Below the pieces are notes generated by a model that saw only the letters and a list, made by a program, of their open reading frames with translations, was not told the DNA's origin and made no database searches. Of a stretch of DNA of 26,208 nucleotides, positions 1-6,776 are shown in pieces (the stretch's first letter is position 1; each line of letters opens with the position of its first letter). This DNA is from a virus. The translations under genes and the position numbers were made by a program. The stretch spans positions 1 through 26,208 of the IMG/VR virus record IMGVR_UViG_3300021364_001732. One strand, written 5' to 3'.

Positions 1-3000
1 CCAGTTCAATTAGTGCTGCTTCTGCATCTTTGAGTGGATCTTTATCTGCTTCTTCTGCTACATTATCAGGTAACTTGTCAGCTGCTGATGCCAACCTTTC
101 TGGTGACTTAAATGCCACTGGTGATGTTGGTGGTGCTACTGCTACTATCACAGGTAATTCTACCATTGGTGGCACTTTAAGTGTTGACAGTTCCCTAAGT
201 GCTGATTCTGCTGCAATATCCAATGCCTTAACTGCTGCTTCTGCTACATTATCAGGTAACTTGTCAGCTGCTGATGCCAACCTTTCTGGTGACTTAAATG
301 CCACTGGTGATGTTGGTGGTGCTACTGCCACTATTAGTGGTGCTATGAGTGCTGCTTCTGCTTCATTAACTGGTGCTTTAACTGCTGCTTCTGCTACTTT
401 GAGTGGGTCAATGTCCTCCGATAGTTTATCTACTTCCGCTAATGCTACTATTGGTGGGGATTTAACAATTTCGGGGAACTTGGTTGTTCAAGGTGATTCA
501 GTTCAAGTTAATGTTGGAAGTTTAGAAATTGAAGATTCAATGGTTAAATTTGGTCAAGGTAATTCTTCAGATTCTTTAGACTTGGGATTTTACGGTCAAT
601 ATTCCACAACCACTTCGGGAGACAGTTTCTCCAAAATTGACACTCTTGGAGCTTCCGATGGAGCTTCTGGTGATACTTTTGGATATGGTTCTGCAATATC
701 TAAAGATGGTGAGGTTTTGGTTGTTGGGTCCGCCTTTTGGGAAGGTTCTCAAAACGATCAAGGTGGTGTATATATTTATGATAAAAATGGAGATTCTTGG
801 ACTCAGAGGGGTGATGTTTTAACTGCATCTGATGCCGGGAGTGGTGATAGATATGGAACCTCTTGTGCTGCTAATAGTGATGGTTCCATAATTGCTGTTG
901 GTGCTATTACGTGGGATGGCAGTGCCACCAATCAGGGTGGTGTTTATGTTTATGAATATAGTAATGGTTCTTGGTCTCAAAAAGGGTCTACAGTAACTCA
1001 TTCAGATGCTGGAGCAGAAGACTATCACGTTGTGTGTTCTCTATCCTCTGATGGTACAATTCTTGCTGTTGGTGCTATTGGTTGGGATGCATCTGGTGCT
1101 TCTGACACAGGTGCTGTATATATTTATGATTGGAACTCTTCAACAGAAGATTGGGATCAAAGAAGTAGAGTTACTGCATCTGATGCTGCATCTGCTGATA
1201 GATTTGGATATGGAGTTTCTCTATCCTCTGATGGTACAATTCTTGCTGTTGGTGCTAGAGATTGGGAAGGTTCTTACACAGACCAAGGTGGAGTTTATAT
1301 TTATGATTGGAACTCTTCAACAGAAGATTGGGATCAAAGAGGGGATATCTTAGTTTCCAATTCTGAAGAGTCAGGAGTTATAGGTTTTGGATTAGCTGCT
1401 GAACTGAATGGTGATGGAACTGTATTAGCTGTTTCTCAGCAAGGTTCTTGGTCTAATATGAACGCTAAAGAAGTTCAAATATTTGATTGGAATTCTTCTA
1501 CAAGTTCTTGGGACTATAGAACTAAAATTGATGCAGAAAATGATGCAACCAGAACTCAAAATCAATCAGGATTTGGTACTTCAGTTGGAATAAATTCTTC
1601 TGGGGATAAAATTATTATTGGTGCAGTTTGGGATAATTCTCATAAGGGATATGTCTATACTTATAGTTCATCATCCACTGACACATATTATTCTGGTCTT
1701 TTTAGAGATCAGAGTGATTCTGGAAAGTTTAAGTTGTTCGATGGGATAACTTCTGAACCCGGAAACACTGTAGCTGATGTATCTTCAAATAAAGCAACTC
1801 TATTTGCTGATATTGAGGGTGACATCTCTTATGCAACTGCTAGAACCTTTTCTTTAAGTGGGGATATTGCAGGTTCTGCAACTTTTTCTGGGGATAATAG
1901 TCCTAATATCTCTGCTACTATTCAAGATGACTCTGTTCAGTTGTCCAATATTGACTTCTTCTTAGACGAAGATAATATGGATTCTGATTCGGCAGTTCAT
2001 GTTGCTTCTCAACAGTCAATCAAATCTTATGTTGCAACTAAGGTTGCTTCTGGTGGTCAGTCTGATTTAGAGGCAAAAGATATGTTAATGGTTGATTCTA
2101 CTGGTGATTATGTTAAAGTGAAGGAAATTACAAATTATTCTTTAATTAGTTCTGATGATGAGTCTAATGATTATGTAACAGTTTCAACAGAAATTGAGAG
2201 TGAATTTGAAGATTTATCTAAAGTTTATTTGAATGGTCAGAAATTGAGATTTTCATCTGACAATGGAACAACTAATGATTATTGGTTTTCTGAAACTGCT
2301 GCTGGTGCTACCAAATATAGTAATGACTTAACTGCTTCAGACCAAGCAGCATCCGATCAATTTGGTAGAGTTTCTATTTCTCAAGATGGAAATGTTATGG
2401 TTGTGGGTGCCCCTCTATGGGATAGATCAGGTGGTGGTTCTAATCATGGTGGAGTTTACGTCTATGATTGGAATTCTTCAACTGATTCTTGGGACCAAAG
2501 AGGTAGTGTTTTCTCACCATCTTCTGATGCTACTAATAATGTTAGATTTGGAACATCGACGGCATTAAGTTCTGATGGAACTTATCTTGCTGTAGGTGCT
2601 CTTCTTTATACTGACACTGCAACTTATCAAGGTGCTGCATACGTATACAAATGGAATTCCTCTACTAGTAGTTGGGATAAACAAGGTTCAACAATTGTAG
2701 CAGGTGATGCTGGTGCCAGTGATTATCATTCGAATGTCTCTATCAGTTCCGATGGGACTATTCTATCTGTAGGTGCCGCTTATTGGGATGCAGCTTCTGG
2801 TTCTGATCATGGAGCAGTTTATATTTATGATTGGTCAGATACTGATAGTGATGGAACTGCTGATTCTTGGGTTCAAAGGGGTTCTATATTAACTGCTAGT
2901 GATTCTGCTGCTGGTGATCAATATGGTAGGTCTGTTTCTCTATCCTCTAATGGTGAAATCCTTTTTGTTGGAGCACCTTATTGGGAAGGGGATAGTTCAA

Positions 3001-3461
3001 ATCAAGGTGGAGTTTATGTTTATGATTGGAATTCTTCTAACAGCTCTTGGGATCAAAGAGGTGACGTTTTAGAATCTAATAGTCCATCTTCTAATGGACT
3101 TTTTGGTTGGTCTGCGGAAACTAATGGTGACGGCACTGTCTTATCTGTTACAGAATATTTTTCAAGTAGTAATTCTAATAATATTCAAATATTTGATTGG
3201 AATTCTTCTACAAGTTCTTGGGACTATAGAAGTTCCGTTTCAGATATACCTTCAGGTGCAGTAAATTTCGGTTATACTATATCATTATCTTCTGATGCTG
3301 GTAAACTTGCTGTTGCCGCTTCCGGGAATGGATCCACAGTTGCAGGAAAAGTTTTTACTTATTCTGTATCATCTACTTCAACTAACGATAAAATCAATTT
3401 CAATAATGGTGTAATATCTGAGAATGATAAATTGGAAATTAGCTATATTATAAAATCATAA
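1..3461 (+). CDS. Fibre-like virion protein with two inserted FG-GAP-type propellers (5' partial)
   Basis: The reading frame is open to the left edge (in-frame codons from base 3), so the gene starts upstream; the TTG at 30 is not a credible start. About 1150 residues are visible. The N-terminal part is a low-complexity Ala/Ser/Gly/Thr repeat region (nt 1-430). A scaffold follows, with the motifs SLEIEDSMVKFGQ, LDLGFYG and GLFRDQSDSGKFKLFDG, and it ends in LEISYIIKS. The scaffold is interrupted twice by blocks of about 60-residue repeats (GDxFGxxxSLSSDGxxLAVGAxxW...GGVYVYDWNSS...W), which resemble FG-GAP/integrin-alpha-like propeller blades. The next gene has the same scaffold without these blocks. 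The likely role is a virion appendage that contacts the host surface; this is inferred from repeat architecture and from the neighbouring fibre genes. No lytic or glycosidase motif was recognised. Codons mostly end in T or A, unlike its paralog. Confidence 0.8.
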   Translation, partial: SSISAASASLSGSLSASSATLSGNLSAADANLSGDLNATGDVGGATATITGNSTIGGTLSVDSSLSADSAAISNALTAASATLSGNLSAADANLSGDLNATGDVGGATATISGAMSAASASLTGALTAASATLSGSMSSDSLSTSANATIGGDLTISGNLVVQGDSVQVNVGSLEIEDSMVKFGQGNSSDSLDLGFYGQYSTTTSGDSFSKIDTLGASDGASGDTFGYGSAISKDGEVLVVGSAFWEGSQNDQGGVYIYDKNGDSWTQRGDVLTASDAGSGDRYGTSCAANSDGSIIAVGAITWDGSATNQGGVYVYEYSNGSWSQKGSTVTHSDAGAEDYHVVCSLSSDGTILAVGAIGWDASGASDTGAVYIYDWNSSTEDWDQRSRVTASDAASADRFGYGVSLSSDGTILAVGARDWEGSYTDQGGVYIYDWNSSTEDWDQRGDILVSNSEESGVIGFGLAAELNGDGTVLAVSQQGSWSNMNAKEVQIFDWNSSTSSWDYRTKIDAENDATRTQNQSGFGTSVGINSSGDKIIIGAVWDNSHKGYVYTYSSSSTDTYYSGLFRDQSDSGKFKLFDGITSEPGNTVADVSSNKATLFADIEGDISYATARTFSLSGDIAGSATFSGDNSPNISATIQDDSVQLSNIDFFLDEDNMDSDSAVHVASQQSIKSYVATKVASGGQSDLEAKDMLMVDSTGDYVKVKEITNYSLISSDDESNDYVTVSTEIESEFEDLSKVYLNGQKLRFSSDNGTTNDYWFSETAAGATKYSNDLTASDQAASDQFGRVSISQDGNVMVVGAPLWDRSGGGSNHGGVYVYDWNSSTDSWDQRGSVFSPSSDATNNVRFGTSTALSSDGTYLAVGALLYTDTATYQGAAYVYKWNSSTSSWDKQGSTIVAGDAGASDYHSNVSISSDGTILSVGAAYWDAASGSDHGAVYIYDWSDTDSDGTADSWVQRGSILTASDSAAGDQYGRSVSLSSNGEILFVGAPYWEGDSSNQGGVYVYDWNSSNSSWDQRGDVLESNSPSSNGLFGWSAETNGDGTVLSVTEYFSSSNSNNIQIFDWNSSTSSWDYRSSVSDIPSGAVNFGYTISLSSDAGKLAVAASGNGSTVAGKVFTYSVSSTSTNDKINFNNGVISENDKLEISYIIKS
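52..328 (+). repeat. Exact 91-bp direct repeat, 186-bp period
   Basis: Bases 52-142 and 238-328 are identical, 186 bp (62 codons) apart. Both encode the SAADANLSGDLNATGDVGG module of the fibre N-terminus. The paralog downstream has three copies with the same period. Confidence 0.9.
597..1688 (+). other. First inserted six-blade propeller domain
   Basis: This stretch lies between scaffold motifs LDLGFYG (nt 576-596) and GLFRDQSDSG (from 1695). In the paralog these motifs are separated by only about 11 residues. It encodes six repeats of roughly 60 residues, beginning near ASDGASGDTFGYG, ASDAGSGDRYG, SDAGAEDYH, ASDAASADRFG, SNSEESGVIGFG and TQNQSGFGTS. Each has an SxDGxxLAVGA-type strand and a VYIYDW-type strand. 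The pattern resembles FG-GAP repeat proteins. The blade count comes from reading by eye; the fold is inferred. Confidence 0.7.
2325..3390 (+). other. Second inserted six-blade propeller domain
   Basis: This is a second block of six blades, placed after NGQKLRFSSDNGTTNDYWF and before the last scaffold strand. In the paralog the equivalent loop is about 15-20 residues. Blade order matches the first block: blade 3 of each begins with a DYH signature and ends GAVYIYDW, and blade 5 of each has (E/V)SNS and NGDGTVL motifs. This points to duplication of a whole propeller rather than independent blade growth. Confidence 0.7.
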
Positions 3462-3583
3462 TAAATAATGTGTTATATTATAAAAATTTTAAGTTTATAG
3501 TATGGTGAGTTTATATATAATTATGTGAAGTGAGAAATATATAATTAAATCATAATTTACATTTTTTTTAAAAGGAGAAAAAA

Positions 3584-5245
3584 ATGGCTTTACAAATTAA
3601 GGGTTCTTCCCAGATACAAGACGCTTCCGTTAGTTTATCTAAGATTGCTGACGTTGCTGCTGGTACAATTTTAGGTAGATCAGAAGACGAGTCCGGTAAC
3701 GGTGTTATGTCTGCTATGTCAGGTGCTGACATTAGAAAAATTGCTGAATTGCATTCTGATGATGCTGTTTCATTTGCTTCCGCATCTATTACTGGTGCTG
3801 TAAGTGCTGCTTCCGCAACTTTGAGTGGAGATTTGGCTGCTGCTGATGCTAACTTATCCGGTGACTTAAATGCTACTGGAGACGTTGGTGGTGCTACTGC
3901 TACTATTAGTGGAAATGCTACTATTGGTGGAACTTTAGGTGTTACTAGTTCCATGAGTGCTGCTTCTGCTTCCTTATCTGGTGCTTTAACTGCTGCTTCC
4001 GCAACTTTATCAGGTGATTTAGCTGCTGCTGATGCTAACCTTTCTGGTGACTTGAATGCTACTGGAGACGTTGGTGGTGCTACTGCTACTATCACTGGAA
4101 ACTCCACTATTGGTGGAACTTTAGCTGTAACCAGTTCTTTAAGTGCTGATTCTGCTGCTATCTCAAATGCTGTAACTGCTGCTTCTGCTACTTTAAGTGG
4201 AAACTTAGCTGCTGTAGATGCTAACCTTTCTGGTGACTTGAATGCTACTGGAGACGTTGGTGGTGCTACTGCTACTATTTCTGGTGCTGTAAGTGCTGCT
4301 TCTGCTTCCTTAACTGGTGCTTTAACTGCTGCTTCCGCTACTTTAAGTGGTGCAATGAGTTCTGCTAGTTTATCTACTTCCGCTAATGCTACTATTGGTG
4401 GAGACTTGACTGTAACTGGAGACTTAGTAGTTAACGGTGACAGTGTTCAGGTTAACGTTTCAACTCTACAAGTTGAAGATCCAATGATCAAGTTGGGTCA
4501 ATCTAATGGTGCTGACAGTTTAGATCTAGGTTTCTACGGTCTTTACAATGACGGTGCTGACAAGTATGCTGGTCTTTTTAGAGATCAGAGTGATTCTGGA
4601 AAGTTTAAGTTGTTCGATGGAATAACTTCCGAACCCGGAAACACTGTAGCTGACGTATCCTCCAACAAGGCAACTTTGGTTGCTGACATTGAAGGGGATA
4701 TCTCTTACGCTAATGCTGTAACATTCCAAATTTCCGGTGATGCTGCTGGTTCTGCTTCCTTCTCTGGAGACAACTCACCAAACATCGCTGTAACTATTCA
4801 AGACGATGCTGTTCAGTTATCCAACATTGACTTCTTCTTAGATGAAGATGATATGTCCTCTGATTCAGCAAGTCATGTTGCTTCCCAGCAGTCCATCAAG
4901 AAGTATGTTGACGATCAAGTTGCTTCCAATGGACAGTCTAACTTAGAAGCAAAAGACATGTTGATGGTTGATTCTTCTGGTGGATATGTTAAAGTTAAGG
5001 AAATTATTGAGTACATTACTATCTCGTCTGCTGGTGAAGCTGCGGTTAGTATTGAAGTTGAAGCTGAATTCGACGAATTGTCCATGATTTTCTTGAATGG
5101 TCAGAAATTAAGATTCTCTGATGATGCAGGAACTTCTAACGACTACTACTTCGAAAACAATGCTTCTTCTGAATTCAAGAAGTTGACTTGTGACATGTTC
5201 GAAGTTGGAGACGAGATTGAAGTAAGATACTTCATCAAGTCCTAA
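3584..5245 (+). CDS. Fibre-like virion protein, propeller-free paralog of the preceding gene
   Basis: The 553-residue product begins at an ATG preceded by AAGGAG (3572-3577). The N-terminus MALQIKGSSQIQDASVSLSK leads into three copies of the DANLSGDLNATGDVGG module (nt 3845, 4031, 4217; period 186 bp). A scaffold follows with VEDPMIKLGQSN, LDLGFYGLY, GLFRDQSDSGKFKLFDG and a C-terminal EVRYFIKS. I recall similar VEDP...DxGFYG modules in structural proteins of other marine T4-like phages, but no function is established here. The gene is rich in C-ending codons (AAC, GAC, TTC, TCC), as is gp23, which suggests high expression. The 122-bp upstream gap is very AT-rich and lacks an exact late box; TATAAAAA at 3479-3486 is one mismatch away. 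A terminator follows at 5281. It is probably an abundant virion appendage protein. Confidence 0.8.
   Translation: MALQIKGSSQIQDASVSLSKIADVAAGTILGRSEDESGNGVMSAMSGADIRKIAELHSDDAVSFASASITGAVSAASATLSGDLAAADANLSGDLNATGDVGGATATISGNATIGGTLGVTSSMSAASASLSGALTAASATLSGDLAAADANLSGDLNATGDVGGATATITGNSTIGGTLAVTSSLSADSAAISNAVTAASATLSGNLAAVDANLSGDLNATGDVGGATATISGAVSAASASLTGALTAASATLSGAMSSASLSTSANATIGGDLTVTGDLVVNGDSVQVNVSTLQVEDPMIKLGQSNGADSLDLGFYGLYNDGADKYAGLFRDQSDSGKFKLFDGITSEPGNTVADVSSNKATLVADIEGDISYANAVTFQISGDAAGSASFSGDNSPNIAVTIQDDAVQLSNIDFFLDEDDMSSDSASHVASQQSIKKYVDDQVASNGQSNLEAKDMLMVDSSGGYVKVKEIIEYITISSAGEAAVSIEVEAEFDELSMIFLNGQKLRFSDDAGTSNDYYFENNASSEFKKLTCDMFEVGDEIEVRYFIKS
3845..4300 (+). repeat. Three 186-bp-period coding modules
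   Basis: The string GATGCTAAC starts at 3845, 4031 and 4217, giving two intervals of exactly 186 bp. The encoded 62-residue unit is DANLSGDLNATGDVGG followed by Ala/Ser/Thr-rich spacer. The third unit is shortened after its conserved part. The same unit and period occur at the start of the window. Confidence 0.85.
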
Positions 5246-5269
5246 TTTTATTTTTTAAGATATTAGTCT

Positions 5270-5277
5270 TATAAATA
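5270..5277 (+). promoter_or_regulatory. Late promoter box TATAAATA
   Basis: This is an exact match to the T4 late (gp55) -10 element. It ends 3 bases before the terminator hairpin at 5281, so initiation about 6 bases past the box would fall inside the first stem arm. It would serve the small gene at 5340. Confidence 0.7.
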
Positions 5278-5280
5278 TCT

Positions 5281-5309
5281 GGGAGTGGGGTTTCCTCACT
5301 CCCTTTTTT
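5281..5309 (+). terminator. Intrinsic terminator after the fibre paralog
   Basis: GGGAGTGGGG (5281-5290) pairs with CCTCACTCCC (5294-5303), one G-U pair included, across a TTT loop. A run of six T follows. It would end transcripts of the upstream fibre gene. Confidence 0.9.
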
Positions 5310-5339
5310 AATTTACATTATACAATAGGAGTATTTAAA

Positions 5340-5609
5340 ATGAAAGAACCACTTTTTTTAGTTGAAATGACACAAGCTCAAATAGAGGGTCTTATTTCTG
5401 CACTTGACAGTGTAGTCAAAACAAACGGTCTAGGGGTTGCTGAAAAATGTGCCCAGATTTATAACACTTTACTTTCTGCTCAACCAAAAGTCGAACCAGT
5501 TATTGAACCAGAAGTTGAAGAGGTTTCCTTAGAAGAAGTTGAGGATGAATTGGAACAAATTATGGAAGTTCCTAAAAAAAGAAAAAGATCCACTAGAAAG
5601 AAAAAGTAA
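5340..5609 (+). CDS. Small charge-segregated protein of unknown function
   Basis: The 89-residue product starts at an ATG after AGGAG (5328-5332). Residues 1-50 look like a short helical domain (LVEMTQAQIEGLISALDSVV). A strongly acidic stretch follows (EPEVEEVSLEEVEDELEQ) and then a basic tail (KKRKRSTRKKK). I do not recognise the family. It is isolated between a terminator and the next late promoter, with a late box of its own, so it is probably made late with the virion proteins. The basic tail could bind nucleic acid or an acidic partner, but this is only inferred from charge. Confidence 0.7.
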   Translation: MKEPLFLVEMTQAQIEGLISALDSVVKTNGLGVAEKCAQIYNTLLSAQPKVEPVIEPEVEEVSLEEVEDELEQIMEVPKKRKRSTRKKK

Positions 5610-5612
5610 GAA

Positions 5613-5620
5613 TATAAATA
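5613..5620 (+). promoter_or_regulatory. Late promoter box TATAAATA
   Basis: This exact late box lies just after the stop of the 89-residue gene and 28 bases before the ATG of the first S74 fibre gene. Confidence 0.75.
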
Positions 5621-5648
5621 CTTTTGATAATAACTAGGAGTTTCTAAA

Positions 5649-6761
5649 ATGTCTATACCTGAAACATTACCACAACCACAAATAGTTAATGAGTTGAATA
5701 CTATTGAACAATGGCGTCAAAAAACAAACTCCATTATGAATAGGTTAAATTCATTGTATACTGAATCTAATAATTTAGAAGTTGGTGGTTCAATATATCT
5801 TGATAATCTCAAAACACCAACAGTTACCAGTGATGAAATATTAATTTGTGATCATCAAACAGGTAAAATAGAAAATTCTGGATTAACTGTTTCTGATATA
5901 TCTAGTTTACAGAATGGTAATTTTAGTGGAAATATCGTTGCGTCTGGTGCAATAACCACAAATAGTGGTGGGTTGTATGTTTATGGTGGAAACGGTGTTT
6001 TTGACGAAGATGTTTTTATTAGTGGTAGTTTAGATGTTGGTGAGAATATAACTTGTACTGGTGATGGTGTTAATTCTGGAATAATCACAGCAACAAAATT
6101 TATTGGTGATGGAACTGGTTTAACTCTACCACCAACAACTTTTATATGGTCAGTTGAATCAAATAATACTGATATCTACTATGACCAAGGTAGTGTAAGA
6201 ATTGGTAGTGGTTCATTAGATCCAGAACTGATTTTACAGGGTGTAAATGGAACTAGCAGGTTGCAGAACAGTGGAAACTTTTTAGAACTAGTTTCTGGTT
6301 CGAATGTATTCATGAGAAATTCTTTAACTAATGGGGATGTTTATATTGGTAATAGTTCTATTAAAGTTGACATATCTGAACAAAAAGTTGGAATTGGAAC
6401 TGGAAGTTTACCAACAGAAACATTAGAAGTCGGTGGAGATTCTTTATTCTCAGGTGATATTACAGTAACTGGTGATGTTGTATCCACATCTGATATCTCA
6501 CTCAAAGAGAATATTGAAGTTATATTGAATCCAATAGAAAAAGTAAAAGAATTGAGTGGATACACTTTTAACAGAATTGGACAGGATAAAAGAACTGTTG
6601 GTTTAATGGCACAGGATGTTGAAAAAGTTTTACCAGAAGCAGTATCATCAAATAATGGAATTAAAAGTCTTGCTTATGGAAACTTGGTTGCTCTGCTTGT
6701 TGAAACTGTAAAGGAACAGCAAAAGCAAATAGATGAACTCAGAGAAAAGATTGATAAATAA
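5649..6761 (+). CDS. Tail fibre with C-terminal S74 intramolecular chaperone
   Basis: The 370-residue product starts at an ATG after AGGAG (5636-5640). The N-terminal segment (about residues 1-45) is helical and Asn/Gln-rich. A Gly/Ser/Thr-rich beta region follows, with GDGTGLTLPP and VGIGTGSLPTETLEVGG, the repeat type found in phage fibres that form beta-helical stalks. The last 90 residues are a peptidase S74 chaperone domain: SDISLKENI, with the expected catalytic Ser281 and Lys286, then SGYTFNR, VGLMAQDVEKVLPEAV, AYGNLVALLVE and a terminal coiled coil. In this family the domain trimerises the fibre and then cuts itself off. It forms a late unit with the next fibre gene, 15 bases away. Confidence 0.85.
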   Translation: MSIPETLPQPQIVNELNTIEQWRQKTNSIMNRLNSLYTESNNLEVGGSIYLDNLKTPTVTSDEILICDHQTGKIENSGLTVSDISSLQNGNFSGNIVASGAITTNSGGLYVYGGNGVFDEDVFISGSLDVGENITCTGDGVNSGIITATKFIGDGTGLTLPPTTFIWSVESNNTDIYYDQGSVRIGSGSLDPELILQGVNGTSRLQNSGNFLELVSGSNVFMRNSLTNGDVYIGNSSIKVDISEQKVGIGTGSLPTETLEVGGDSLFSGDITVTGDVVSTSDISLKENIEVILNPIEKVKELSGYTFNRIGQDKRTVGLMAQDVEKVLPEAVSSNNGIKSLAYGNLVALLVETVKEQQKQIDELREKIDK

Positions 6762-6776
6762 TAAAAAGGGTTTGTA

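Noticed and set aside
30-32. TTG as start of the first gene
   Set aside because: The frame continues to the window edge with the same Ala/Ser repeat pattern and no ribosome site precedes it.
52-328. Regular repeats as a possible CRISPR array
   Set aside because: The repeats are 91 bp, in frame and encode protein modules, with no short palindromic repeats or unique spacers.
1006-1353. 115-residue alternative-frame plus-strand ORF in the first propeller
   Set aside because: It is a shifted reading of the blade repeats; the main frame is continuous through it.
3479-3486. TATAAAAA in the AT-rich gap before the fibre paralog
   Set aside because: One mismatch to the late box in DNA so AT-rich that near matches are expected; kept only as a possibility in the gene entry.
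3568-4107. 179-residue minus-strand reading frame
   Set aside because: It is antisense to the repetitive Ala/Ser/Gly region of the fibre gene; its Pro/Ala/Val-rich repeats are the reverse reading of GCT/GGT/TCT codons, and no ribosome site or domain is seen.
6753-6760. GATAAATA before the Mtd-N-like fibre gene
   Set aside because: One mismatch to the late box, and it is formed by the terminal Asp-Lys-stop codons of the previous gene; chance is likely.
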